36,647 nucleotides of DNA from Verrucomicrobiia bacterium (GTDB lineage: Bacteria; Verrucomicrobiota; Verrucomicrobiia; Palsa-1439): positions 1 through 36,647 of the forward strand of contig JANWVU010000009.1 in assembly GCA_025056465.1 (NCBI GenBank), read 5' to 3'. This document shows positions 1 through 7,779 of this stretch, piece after piece (positions within the stretch are counted from its first letter, which is position 1; the number at the start of each line of letters is the position of its first letter). The position numbers were made by a program, and so were the translations under genes. The notes beneath the pieces were generated by a model that had not been told where the DNA came from, searched no databases, and saw only the letters and a program-made list of their open reading frames with translations.

Positions 1-8
1 AGATCGCA

Positions 9-1328
9 CTAGGTCTGATCGGCTGAGAGACGGCGAAACCGCACCCGTCGCAACCCGCGAGGTGTCACCTCCTCTGCCGTGATTAGGTAATTTTCCACAC
101 GCAACTCCTCACCCGCTTTGGGCATTCGCCCCCATTTGCTCAAGCACCATTTTTCGACCGTCATGGTGGTGTGACGCGGTAACGGCCAGTTCATTTCGTT
201 GGCCACGTCGCGGATTGGCATGTCGGCGTCCACCAAGATGGAATCTTCGGTGCGATCGAAGATGGGCCCTTTCTCGATGTCGAACTCATCCCGAATGTCA
301 CCCACCAACTCCTCCAACACATCCTCGAAGCTGACGATGCCTTGCATCTGGTTCTGCGCGTCAATCACCACCGCCAGATGGCTGCGTGATTTCTGAAACA
401 ACTGCAACATCGCCGGTAGCCGCGTCTCGGGCGTGAATGTCAGGACCGGTCGCATGATATCGGTCAGCCGCGCTTGTTCTGGTCCGAGACTGACGACCTG
501 CCAGAGCAACTCCTTCACGTGGACGATACCAAGCACGTCCTCCAGACGATCGCCACAGACCGGTAGCCGACTGTAACCCGCTTGCTCAGCGATTTTGAGA
601 TTTTGCGCCAACGGCGCGCTCGCCCACAACACGCTCACGCGGTCCTTAGGGATCATGATTTCCGCAGCGGTGGTCTCGCGCAGCCGGAGTGCTTTCAGCA
701 ACAGACGATTGATCAACTGATCCGACGGATGGACGTGCCGCGCATGCATCAGCACATACTGCAACTCTTCATGGGTGAACCGGTGTTCGGTCTCGGTTGC
801 CGGTGGGATGCCCACCCATCGCAGCAGAAGGTTGGCCGTGCCGTTCAAGAGCCAGATTGCCGGCAGGAAAAGATAGTAAAAAATGGTCAGCGGTGGCGAG
901 GACCACAGCGTGATCCGGCGGGGGTACCGTATTGCCAGTGACTTAGGCGCCAGTTCGCCAATCACAATGTGCATGAATGTGATGATGGAAAACGCCAACA
1001 CATAACTGGTCGTCCGCACGGTCGTCTCCGACTGGACGCCCAACGCCGCGAGCGGCCGCTCAATCCAGTGCGCCAAATACGGTTCGCCCAACCAACCCAG
1101 ACCCAAGCTTGCCAACGTGATGCCGAGTTGGGTGGCGGAGAGATACGCATCGAGATGGCTGATTACGTGCAACGATTGGCGAACACGCCATCCACCTCCC
1201 GGCAGCATGGGGCGCAACTGGCTCGCGCGCACCTTGACGATGGCAAACTCGGTGGCCACAAAAAATCCATTGGCCAGCACCAACAACACGATCACCATCA
1301 ACTGCCAGCTCAGATGAATCCATTCCAT
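9..1328 (-). CDS. CNNM/CBS-domain transporter (HlyC/CorC family)
   Basis: A 439-residue inner-membrane protein of the CNNM (DUF21) family, whose members are linked to Mg2+/Co2+ efflux and have often been called hemolysin C-like. An N-terminal hydrophobic block with several membrane segments (about residues 1-190, starting MEWIHLSWQLMVIVLL and including NGFFVATEFAIVKVR) is followed by a CBS pair (about 215-335, with AGYSRLPVCGD and SFEDVLEELVGDI). A CorC_HlyC domain follows (about 350-432). Length and order are those of a complete family member. The ATG at 1328 is preceded by a -10-like TACATA only 6 nt away and has no Shine-Dalgarno sequence, so it may be leaderless. It is divergent from kdsC. 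The family is clear; the transported ion cannot be read from sequence. Confidence 0.9.
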   Translation of the reverse strand: MEWIHLSWQLMVIVLLVLANGFFVATEFAIVKVRASQLRPMLPGGGWRVRQSLHVISHLDAYLSATQLGITLASLGLGWLGEPYLAHWIERPLAALGVQSETTVRTTSYVLAFSIITFMHIVIGELAPKSLAIRYPRRITLWSSPPLTIFYYLFLPAIWLLNGTANLLLRWVGIPPATETEHRFTHEELQYVLMHARHVHPSDQLINRLLLKALRLRETTAAEIMIPKDRVSVLWASAPLAQNLKIAEQAGYSRLPVCGDRLEDVLGIVHVKELLWQVVSLGPEQARLTDIMRPVLTFTPETRLPAMLQLFQKSRSHLAVVIDAQNQMQGIVSFEDVLEELVGDIRDEFDIEKGPIFDRTEDSILVDADMPIRDVANEMNWPLPRHTTMTVEKWCLSKWGRMPKAGEELRVENYLITAEEVTPRGLRRVRFRRLSADQT

Positions 1329-1334
1329 GCCGGC

Positions 1335-1364
1335 TATGTACTCCCGCCGTGCCCGTCGAGTAAA
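1335..1364 (-). promoter_or_regulatory. Candidate promoter for the CNNM gene
   Basis: On the minus strand, TTTACT (1359-1364) and TACATA (1335-1340) are separated by 18 nt. Each matches the sigma-70 consensus at 4 of 6 positions. The -10 ends 6 nt before the ATG, so transcription would begin at or next to the start codon. Inferred from sequence only. Confidence 0.4.
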
Positions 1365-1381
1365 GCTCCCCTGTCCGTTGC

Positions 1382-1409
1382 TTGCCGCATGCGGGGCATC
1401 TGCTACACT
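1382..1409 (+). promoter_or_regulatory. Candidate promoter of the kdsC-lptCAB operon
   Basis: TTGCCG (1382-1387) and an extended -10, TGCTACACT (TACACT at 1404-1409), are separated by 16 nt. The -10 ends 8 nt before the kdsC ATG at 1418, which would give a leaderless or nearly leaderless mRNA. No Shine-Dalgarno sequence is visible in the gap. Confidence 0.45.
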
Positions 1410-1417
1410 GCGCGGCG

Positions 1418-1951
1418 ATGATTTCTCAGGCGGAATTGCAACAGCGACTGCGGCGCGTGCGGTGTTTGTTGTTGGACGTGGACGGTGTGCTGACCGACGG
1501 CAAACTGTACTTCAACGGACAGGGCGATGAGTGGAAAGCGTTCGACGTGCAGGACGGTCATGCGATCGCGATGGCGTTGCGGGTTGGGCTGCCGGTCGGG
1601 TTCGTGTCCGGCCGACCTTCCGCAGCGACCGCACGTCGGGCGGCGGAGTTGGGCGTCTCGATTTGCGTTCAGAAAGGCGTGAACAAAATGGAGTCGGTGA
1701 CCGAAATCCGTGAGCAACTTCGGTTGACCAATGAGCAACTGGCATTCGTTGGCGACGAGTTGGTGGACCTACCGGTGATGCGTCGGGTGGGGTTGGCGAT
1801 TGCGGTGCCGAACGCCGTGCCCGAGGTGAAAAAAGTCGCTCACTACTGCACACGTGCGGCCGGGGGCAACGGCGCCGTGCGCGAGGTGATTGAGTTGGTG
1901 CTCAAGGCGCAAGGCACGTGGGCGACCGCCATCGAGAAATACCTCGCATGA
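1418..1951 (+). CDS. kdsC: 3-deoxy-D-manno-octulosonate 8-phosphate phosphatase
   Basis: A cytoplasmic HAD phosphatase of 177 residues that converts KDO-8-phosphate to KDO for the LPS inner core. The nucleophile motif is LLLDVDGVLTDGKLYF (Asp20 and Asp22), followed by VSGRPS, a conserved Lys region (QKGVNKM) and the metal motif GDELVDLPVM. The small cap-less size fits KdsC (usually about 170-190 residues). An in-frame ATG at 1382 would add 12 unconserved residues and lies on the -35 element, so I use the ATG at 1418. The stop overlaps lptC by ATGA, so it is translationally coupled to the LPS transport genes. This kdsC-lptC-lptA-lptB order is common in Gram-negatives. Confidence 0.93.
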   Translation: MISQAELQQRLRRVRCLLLDVDGVLTDGKLYFNGQGDEWKAFDVQDGHAIAMALRVGLPVGFVSGRPSAATARRAAELGVSICVQKGVNKMESVTEIREQLRLTNEQLAFVGDELVDLPVMRRVGLAIAVPNAVPEVKKVAHYCTRAAGGNGAVREVIELVLKAQGTWATAIEKYLA

Positions 1952-2373
1952 GCAAGGTCCGACACTTTCTTGGGATCGTTCTCGCCGGATTGTGGGCCAG
2001 TGCTGTTGTTTTCTCCGACCAGTTGGCCGGTGGGTATGTGGAGAAGTTTGAAGTGCCTGAACGCGACGCCGACGGCAATCTGGTCTGGATGATCCGGGGC
2101 GAGCGAGGCCAGTTTCTCGACGATGGTCGGTTGCAAATCGAAAAGTTGCGGGCGGAGTTTTATTCAAGCAATCGTGTGGAATACGTCTTCACCAGTGATT
2201 CGGCCACGTTGGATCAGCACAATCGCCACGCGCGGATGGCATCTCCGATTCGGCTAGAAGGGCCCGGTCTTATCGTTGTGGGCAACGGGGCGGAGTGGTG
2301 GGGCAGCAGCAACCTGTTTCACATCGAGGGCCAAGTGCGTGTGGTGCTGAGCGGGGATTCGGGCGAACGATGA
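1948..2373 (+). CDS. lptC: LPS export protein LptC
   Basis: A 141-residue protein with an N-terminal hydrophobic anchor (MSKVRHFLGIVLAGLWASAV) and a periplasmic beta-strand-rich domain of the LptC/OstA type. The repeated strand pattern includes VWMIRGERGQFLDDGRLQI, VFTSDSATLDQH and FHIEGQVRVVL. In the Lpt bridge, LptC receives LPS from the LptB2FG transporter and passes it to LptA. The call rests on this pattern together with position between kdsC and lptA, because LptC sequences diverge strongly. The start overlaps the kdsC stop (ATGA) and its own stop overlaps the lptA start the same way. An alternative upstream start at 1918 would run into kdsC and is not needed. Confidence 0.82.
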   Translation: MSKVRHFLGIVLAGLWASAVVFSDQLAGGYVEKFEVPERDADGNLVWMIRGERGQFLDDGRLQIEKLRAEFYSSNRVEYVFTSDSATLDQHNRHARMASPIRLEGPGLIVVGNGAEWWGSSNLFHIEGQVRVVLSGDSGER

Positions 2374-2909
2374 TCAAGACCATCGCCCTGCTCGCGATTC
2401 TGCTTGCCTTACCGGTTTCGGCGACGGCGGATGAATCCTCAGCCCCCACTGCGCCTCAACCCACGATTGTGACCAGCGAGAAACTGTCGGTGGATTATCT
2501 GCAAAACATCGGCACCTTTACCGGGAATGTTTTGGTAGTTGACCCTCGAATCACGGTTCGAGCGGATCAGATGGTGGTGTGGTTTGAGCGCGCGACGAAC
2601 ACTGTCACCCGTTCGCGCAGCGGGGAATTGGCAGGGCGCCAACTAAGCCGGATTTTGGCGAAAGGCGGAGTCGTCATCACGCTCAACGACCGAAAAGCCA
2701 AAGCCGAGGAGGCTGAATACACCGCGCACGACGGACGGGTGGTGCTGAGTGGTCAACCTGAACTGGACACCCCCGACGGTCGGGTCAGCGGCGAGACGAT
2801 CGTGTTCTGGCGTGACACCAAGAAAATTGAGGTGGAGTCGCGGACGCGGTTGTTGTTTTACCCGGAAGAACAGCGAGCCGCGCCGACCGAGTCGAACGAC
2901 ACCCCATGA
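2370..2909 (+). CDS. lptA: Periplasmic LPS-binding protein LptA (OstA-like)
   Basis: A 179-residue secreted protein. The signal peptide is MIKTIALLAILLALPVSATA, followed by an OstA/LptA beta-jellyroll with the usual opening ITSEK-like and 'NIGTFTGNVLVVDPRITVRAD' region (about residues 35-75) and further strands GVVITLNDRKAKAEEAEYT and DGRVVLSGQPELDTPDGR. LptA molecules stack into the periplasmic bridge that carries LPS to LptD in the outer membrane. The chosen ATG at 2370 overlaps the lptC stop and begins the signal peptide; longer readings would overlap lptC heavily. It overlaps lptB by ATGA. LptF, LptG, LptD and LptE are not in the window. Confidence 0.87.
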   Translation: MIKTIALLAILLALPVSATADESSAPTAPQPTIVTSEKLSVDYLQNIGTFTGNVLVVDPRITVRADQMVVWFERATNTVTRSRSGELAGRQLSRILAKGGVVITLNDRKAKAEEAEYTAHDGRVVLSGQPELDTPDGRVSGETIVFWRDTKKIEVESRTRLLFYPEEQRAAPTESNDTP

Positions 2910-3742
2910 GTCCACCGTCACCTGCACCGCCGTCGTGCGTCGCGGCGCGCGACTTGAGTCACTCAGCCAGCTTGCTAGACTCGCGAGCCGTGGAGCCGAC
3001 CAGCACGTCAACCCCACCGGATGCTTTGTTGCGCACGGAGGCACTGGTCAAGACTTACGGTCAGCGACGCGTGGTGGATGGTGTGGGCATTTATGTGCGT
3101 GCGGGGGAGGTGGTGGGTTTGTTGGGTCCGAATGGCGCCGGAAAGACAACCACGTTTTACATGACAATTGGTCTGGTGCGTCCTGACGGTGGGAAGGTCT
3201 GGTTCGACGGACAGGACATCACGCATTGGCCCATTCATCGTCGCGCGCGATTCGGTATGGGATACTTGGCGCAGGAACCCAGCGTGTTTCGCAAGTTGAC
3301 GGTTGAGGAGAATCTCTTGGCGATACTCGAATTGCTTCCGCTGTCGGCGACCGAGCGACAACAGCGGTTGGAGGCGTTGTTGGAGGAACTTGACCTTGCC
3401 CCGTTGGCCAAAAATAAAGCGTACACCCTCAGCGGGGGAGAACGACGTCGGCTCGAAATCACCCGCGCGCTGGTTACCGGCCCGAAGCTGTTGCTGCTCG
3501 ATGAGCCGTTTAGTGGAGTGGATCCGATCGCGGTCCAAGAAGTGCAGCAAATCATCGGAGAACTGCAACGACGGGGTCTCGGCATTTTGATCACCGATCA
3601 CAACGTGCGCGAGGCGCTGCGGGTGGTGAACCGCGCCTACATCATTCATCACGGCCGGGTGTTGCGGGAAGGCACCAGCGAGTTTCTGATCAACGACCCG
3701 AAAAGCCGCGAGATTTATCTGGGGCCGGAGTTTACGATGTGA
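2906..3742 (+). CDS. lptB: LPS export ABC transporter ATP-binding protein
   Basis: Cytoplasmic ATPase of the LptB2FG transporter that extracts LPS from the inner membrane. It shows Walker A (GPNGAGKTT), Q-loop region (YLAQEPSVF), signature LSGGERRRLE, Walker B (LLLLDEPFSG) and the switch His (ITDHNV), plus the LptB-like end (YLGPEF). From the ATGA-coupled start at 2906 it has 278 residues. Family members are about 240 long, and the first 28 residues are low-complexity. A GTG at 2990 (250 residues) sits 8 nt after a good -10 (2976-2981), so two starts, or the shorter one only, are plausible. The function is firm; the start is uncertain. Confidence 0.94.
   Translation: MSPPSPAPPSCVAARDLSHSASLLDSRAVEPTSTSTPPDALLRTEALVKTYGQRRVVDGVGIYVRAGEVVGLLGPNGAGKTTTFYMTIGLVRPDGGKVWFDGQDITHWPIHRRARFGMGYLAQEPSVFRKLTVEENLLAILELLPLSATERQQRLEALLEELDLAPLAKNKAYTLSGGERRRLEITRALVTGPKLLLLDEPFSGVDPIAVQEVQQIIGELQRRGLGILITDHNVREALRVVNRAYIIHHGRVLREGTSEFLINDPKSREIYLGPEFTM
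2954..2981 (+). promoter_or_regulatory. Candidate internal promoter for lptB
   Basis: TTGAGT (2954-2959), a 16-nt spacer and the extended -10 TTGCTAGACT (TAGACT at 2976-2981) lie within the first 76 nt of the long lptB frame. An in-frame GTG follows 8 nt later at 2990. The layout closely resembles that before kdsC and would allow separate, leaderless expression of a normal-length LptB. Confidence 0.4.
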
Positions 3743-3777
3743 ATTCGCTTAAGCATCCAGCACAGCAGCGTGTTTAC

Positions 3778-3798
3778 AGCTCCGCGCCTGGCGGAGCT
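3778..3798 (+). other. Perfect stem-loop between lptB and hprK
   Basis: AGCTCCGC, a 5-nt loop and GCGGAGCT form a perfect 8-bp stem 35 nt after the lptB stop and 62 nt before the hprK start. No T-run follows on either strand, so it is not a textbook terminator. It could be an RNA-processing or attenuation element at the boundary of the LPS and phosphotransfer genes. Confidence 0.35.
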
Positions 3799-3847
3799 CA
3801 GCGTGGACGATGTTCGTGTTGTGAGTGCAGAGGCGGCTTGGGAACTC

Positions 3848-3855
3848 GGAGGTGA
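3848..3855 (+). promoter_or_regulatory. Strong ribosome-binding site fixing the hprK start
   Basis: GGAGGTGA lies 5 nt before the ATG at 3861. It is one of the best Shine-Dalgarno matches in the window and decides against the in-frame start at 3825. Confidence 0.7.
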
Positions 3856-3860
3856 GCGCG

Positions 3861-4826
3861 ATGTCTCCTCCCTCCACTGTGGTCACGGTTGAAAAATTTT
3901 ACCTAAACCACGCCCAGACTCTACAGTTGAAGCTGGTGGCCGGTGGGGCGGGATTGTCGCGGCCTATTCGCGAGGGCTCGATCAACCGCCCGGGTTTGGC
4001 GTTAGCAGGTTTTCTCCGATATTTCGCTTACAAGCGCGTCCAGGTGATCGGAGGTGCGGAGCATCAATTCTTGAAATCACTGACACCGAGCGAAGCGGTC
4101 GCACGGATCGAGGCGATGTTGCGACGAAAAATTCCGTGTTTGGTCTTTGCACGCAATCTGCAACCGCCTGCGGCCGTGGAGGAGGCATGCGAACGGATGC
4201 AAACGCCACTGTTCCGGACACCCATGAGCACCATGAAGTTCATCAACGCGGCCACGATCGCATTGGAGATGGATTTTGCGCCCACCGTGAGCGAGCAAGG
4301 ATCGATGGTGGACATTCTTGGCATCGGCGTGTTGATTCGCGGGGAAAGTGGCGTGGGCAAAAGCGAAAGCGTGTTGGCGCTAATCGAGAGGGGTTATTCG
4401 TTGGTCAGCGACGACGTCACGCGCATCCGCTTGATGGAGGGGCGGGAGTTGATTGGAACATCGGCAGAGACCACCCGGTATCACATGGAGGTGCGCGGGC
4501 TGGGAATCATTAATGTGCCGGCCATCTTCGGCGTGGCCAGCGTGCGGACAGAGAAGCGGTTGGATTTGGTGGTCACCTTGCTGGATTGGCATAAGATGAC
4601 GGACATCGAGCGCACCGGTTTGGAACAGCACACCTACAACATACTGGGCATCGAGGTGCCGCATGTAACAATACCGGTACGACCGGGGCGAGACCTGGCG
4701 CGTTTGATTGAGGTCGCGGCGCTCGACCAAAAACTCAAGAGCATGGGACACAACGCCGCCCGCGAGTTTAATGAACGACTGATCGCGCGGATGCGCGGTG
4801 CGAGTGGTCTGTTACCAAGCACCTAA
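3861..4826 (+). CDS. hprK: HPr kinase/phosphorylase
   Basis: A 321-residue bifunctional enzyme that phosphorylates and dephosphorylates a regulatory serine of HPr. The N-terminal domain (about 1-135) is followed by the kinase domain with P-loop GESGVGKSE (residues 161-169), the acidic pair in LVSDDVTRI (about 184-185) and the HprK signature MEVRGLGIINVPAIFG (about 213-228). At the position where many HprK proteins have the conserved HG before the P-loop, this one reads QGSMVDI, so the His is replaced by Gln. The partner HPr gene follows after a 14-nt gap. In bacteria lacking sugar EII components, HprK and HPr are thought to act in regulation rather than carbohydrate uptake. The start is set by the strong ribosome-binding site at 3848-3855. 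Confidence 0.93.
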   Translation: MSPPSTVVTVEKFYLNHAQTLQLKLVAGGAGLSRPIREGSINRPGLALAGFLRYFAYKRVQVIGGAEHQFLKSLTPSEAVARIEAMLRRKIPCLVFARNLQPPAAVEEACERMQTPLFRTPMSTMKFINAATIALEMDFAPTVSEQGSMVDILGIGVLIRGESGVGKSESVLALIERGYSLVSDDVTRIRLMEGRELIGTSAETTRYHMEVRGLGIINVPAIFGVASVRTEKRLDLVVTLLDWHKMTDIERTGLEQHTYNILGIEVPHVTIPVRPGRDLARLIEVAALDQKLKSMGHNAAREFNERLIARMRGASGLLPST

Positions 4827-4840
4827 CCGAAAAATTGCGT

Positions 4841-5152
4841 ATGTCGGTGTTCAAAAAAAATCCCTCGTCAAACACGCCCCAGCAACGGGTGGTCAAGGAA
4901 CTTACCGTCACAAACAAACTCGGTATCCATGCGCGACCGGCAGCGCTGTTTGTGAAAACGGCGGGTCGCTTTGAAAGCAACATCAGCGTCGAGAAGGATG
5001 GTGAGGTCGTCAACGGCAAAAGTATTATGGGGTTGATCATGCTGGCGGCGGGCTATGGGTCGCGGGTCAAAATCATCGCGGAGGGCAAGGACGCCGAGGC
5101 GGCAATCAGCGAGCTGGAAAAACTGTTTGAGCGCAAGTTTGACGAGGAGTAG
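4841..5152 (+). CDS. ptsH: Phosphocarrier protein HPr
   Basis: A 103-residue cytoplasmic phosphocarrier. The EI-phosphorylated histidine is His30 in NKLGIHARPAALFV, and the HprK target serine is Ser61 in NGKSIMGLIMLAAG. Both regulatory sites are intact. About 15 extra residues precede the HPr fold, with a lysine- and proline-containing tail (MSVFKKNPSS); family members are usually about 85-90 residues. A TTG at 4835 is in frame, but the ATG at 4841 is the simpler start. It lies between its kinase (hprK) and its phosphate donor (ptsI), so the complete donor/carrier/kinase chain is encoded together. Confidence 0.94.
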   Translation: MSVFKKNPSSNTPQQRVVKELTVTNKLGIHARPAALFVKTAGRFESNISVEKDGEVVNGKSIMGLIMLAAGYGSRVKIIAEGKDAEAAISELEKLFERKFDEE

Positions 5153-5166
5153 AAACGACGTGGAAC

Positions 5167-6933
5167 ATGAACAAGCCCACGGCGACCGAAAAAGTCTTTC
5201 AGGGCATCGGCGTCTCCCCCGGGGTCGCCCACGGAAAGATTTTTGTCTACAGCGTCGCCGAGGAGGCCGTTCCGCAGTATGACATCAATGACGAGGATGT
5301 TCCGAAAGAGCTAAACCGTTTTGAACAGGCGCTGATCAAAACGCGCGCGCAGTTGCATGAGTTGCAGCGTCGCATCGAGACCGGCACCGGCGCCTCCGTG
5401 TTGACCAACATCGTCGAGGTGCACCTTGCACTCACCGAGGACCCGGTACTGATTGACCAAGTGGGCAAGTTGCTTAGCGAAGAAAAAAAGAATGTGGATT
5501 TTATTTTCCACAAGGTTGCTCAGCGATACGTCCAAACCTTGTCCACGTTGGATGACGAATTTTTCCGGGAACGCGCGGTGGATGTGCAGGATGTTTGCCG
5601 ACGTATCTTGCGAAACTTGCTCGGCCACGAACACCGCGAGTTGTCGAGTTTGCCGCCCGACACCATCGTGATTGCCTACGACCTCGCTCCCACGGACACA
5701 ACCGCGTTGGATCGCACGCACGTGCTGGGCTTCGCCACCGACGTCGGCAGCCACACGTCCCACACGGCGATCATGGCGCGTTCGATGAACCTGCCGGCGG
5801 TGGTGGGGCTGCGGGACATCAGCCAGAAAGTCCATGACGGCCAGCCGGCCATCCTCGACGGGTACAGTGGCACGGTCATCGTCGATCCCAGCCCGCAAAC
5901 GTTGTTCGTGTACGGGCAGCTCGAAGTCAAACGTCACAACGTTCGGGAGCGCTTGGCCCAACTCCGTGACCTACCGGCCGAGACGCTCGATCATCACCGC
6001 GTTACGTTGGCCGGCAACATCGAGCTGCCGGAAGATGTGCCGGCTTTGAAACAGGTCGGTGCGGAGGGAATTGGCCTTTTCCGCACGGAGTTTTTATATC
6101 TAAAGCGACCTGATTTCCCCAGCGAGGACGAGCAATATGAAACCTACGCGAAAGTCGTCCGCGAGATGGCACCGCACGCAGTGATCATCCGCACGCTCGA
6201 CCTTGGCGGAGATAAGTTTCACTCAGAGGAATCAAAGGTACCGGAAATTAACCCCTTCCTAGGATTTCGCGGTATTCGATTCTGTTTGGGGCGACCCGAT
6301 ATTTTTGAAACCCAGCTTCGTGCCATCTTGCGCGCGAGCGCACACGGCAACGTCATGGTGATGTACCCGATGATCAGTCATGTGGGCGAGGTGATTCAGG
6401 CAAACGAGATTCTTGAGCAGGTTAAAGCCAGTCTGCGGCAGAAACAGATCCCCTTCGATGAGAACATCCAGGTGGGTGCAATGATCGAGGTGCCATCCGC
6501 CGCACTAACGGCAGAGATGATCGCGCAGGAAGTGGACTTCTTCAGCATCGGTAGCAACGATCTCATTCAATACACGATGGCAGTGGACCGCGTAAACGAG
6601 AAGGTCGCTAACCTCTACGAACCCACCAACCCGGCCATCTTGCGCCTGATTCGCAACACCGTGGAGAGTGCCCATAACAACAACATTTGGGTCGGTGTCT
6701 GCGGTGAGATGGCTGGCGATCCATTATTCGCGCCGTTGTTGGTCGGCATGGGTGTGGACGAACTGAGCATGGGCGCTTCCAATTTGCCACGCGTCAAAGA
6801 GGTCATCCGGCGGATGACCTACCAGGAAGCGCAAGAATTGGCTGCTGCTAGTCTCCATGCCACCAATGGCCGGGACGTGCTCGGGATGCTTCAGGCGTTG
6901 CTGGAACGCGTAGATCCCGACCTGTTGATCTAG
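5167..6933 (+). CDS. ptsI: Phosphoenolpyruvate-protein phosphotransferase (enzyme I)
   Basis: A full-length 588-residue EI that transfers phosphate from phosphoenolpyruvate to HPr. The N-terminal domain (GIGVSPGVAHGKIF) leads to the swivelling phospho-His domain with active His199 in VGSHTSHTAIMARS. The PEP-binding TIM barrel carries GIGLFRTEFLYL, GSNDLIQYTMAVDR and the catalytic Cys motif GVCGEMAGDP. All key motifs are present, so activity is expected. The start lies 14 nt after the HPr stop, and the stop directly abuts the next gene's ATG at 6934, so all are probably one transcript. No EIIA/B/C gene is visible in the window. Confidence 0.96.
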   Translation: MNKPTATEKVFQGIGVSPGVAHGKIFVYSVAEEAVPQYDINDEDVPKELNRFEQALIKTRAQLHELQRRIETGTGASVLTNIVEVHLALTEDPVLIDQVGKLLSEEKKNVDFIFHKVAQRYVQTLSTLDDEFFRERAVDVQDVCRRILRNLLGHEHRELSSLPPDTIVIAYDLAPTDTTALDRTHVLGFATDVGSHTSHTAIMARSMNLPAVVGLRDISQKVHDGQPAILDGYSGTVIVDPSPQTLFVYGQLEVKRHNVRERLAQLRDLPAETLDHHRVTLAGNIELPEDVPALKQVGAEGIGLFRTEFLYLKRPDFPSEDEQYETYAKVVREMAPHAVIIRTLDLGGDKFHSEESKVPEINPFLGFRGIRFCLGRPDIFETQLRAILRASAHGNVMVMYPMISHVGEVIQANEILEQVKASLRQKQIPFDENIQVGAMIEVPSAALTAEMIAQEVDFFSIGSNDLIQYTMAVDRVNEKVANLYEPTNPAILRLIRNTVESAHNNNIWVGVCGEMAGDPLFAPLLVGMGVDELSMGASNLPRVKEVIRRMTYQEAQELAAASLHATNGRDVLGMLQALLERVDPDLLI

Positions 6934-7779
6934 ATGCGGCGCGCGGTTATCGACATCGGAACCAACACCGTCAAATTGTTGGTCGCCGATGTGGACGGCG
7001 AGCGCGTGACAGTGTTGATCAACGAAGACACCACCACTCGCCTCGGCGAAGGTCTCACGCGAACCGGGCACCTCAATCCCCAAGCCATCCGTCGCACACT
7101 CGATGCCGTAGAACATTACCGACAGCTCGCAGCGCAACACGGTGCCGAACGCATTCGTGTGCTGGCCACCTGCGCGGCGCGTGAAGCCGCAAACGACACC
7201 GACCTCGTGCGTGCTGTCAAAGACCGGTGCGGCTTGGTCGTGGAGGTAATCGGCGGCGAGACGGAGGCGGAATTGATCTGGCGCGGAGTTCACTCCGATC
7301 CACAATTCCGTGATGTGCGTGGTCCGGTGTTGGATGTGGGTGGTGGAAGTAGCGAAATGATTCTGCCGCCCTACCGGGTTAGTCTGCCGCTGGGCGCGGT
7401 GCGCTTGACCGAACGATACGGCGAGGATGTTGCGACACTCACACACCACATTCGGGAGCTGCTTGCTCAACACGCCGCGCCGTTCCGCGCGGTGGACGGG
7501 ATCGCCATTGGCACCGGCGGCTCCGTGGTGACGCTGGCGAGGCTGGAGCATGCGGAGGTCCATGGCGCGATCCTAACCGCATCGCAAGTGCGTGCGCTGG
7601 TGATGAAATTGCACGCGATCCCGTTACCTCAACGCCGCACCTACCCGCGCTTACCTCCCGAACGGGCGGACATCATCGTCGCCGGTGGGCTGATTGTGTT
7701 GTTGATGATGGAAGCTGTCGGTGCGCATCGCCTTCTGGTCAGCACACGCAATTTGCGTTTCGGTGCGTTATGGGACTGA
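6934..7779 (+). CDS. Ppx/GppA-family phosphatase (short form)
   Basis: A 281-residue member of the actin-fold exopolyphosphatase/guanosine-pentaphosphatase family, cytoplasmic. The phosphate-binding motifs are VIDIGTNTVKLLVADV near the N-terminus, VLATCAAREAAN, and VLDVGGGSSEMIL in the middle; the second half has AIGTGGSVVTLARLE. It corresponds to the short form of about 300 residues, lacking the C-terminal HD-like domain of E. coli Ppx. Whether it degrades polyphosphate or pppGpp cannot be told from sequence. Its ATG abuts the ptsI stop, suggesting co-transcription with the phosphotransfer genes. Its last 12 bp overlap the convergent tatC gene. Confidence 0.88.
   Translation: MRRAVIDIGTNTVKLLVADVDGERVTVLINEDTTTRLGEGLTRTGHLNPQAIRRTLDAVEHYRQLAAQHGAERIRVLATCAAREAANDTDLVRAVKDRCGLVVEVIGGETEAELIWRGVHSDPQFRDVRGPVLDVGGGSSEMILPPYRVSLPLGAVRLTERYGEDVATLTHHIRELLAQHAAPFRAVDGIAIGTGGSVVTLARLEHAEVHGAILTASQVRALVMKLHAIPLPQRRTYPRLPPERADIIVAGGLIVLLMMEAVGAHRLLVSTRNLRFGALWD

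Noticed and set aside
3861-6933. A complete sugar-uptake PTS
   Set aside because: No EIIA, EIIB or EIIC gene is present in the window; only the general components and the HPr kinase are seen.
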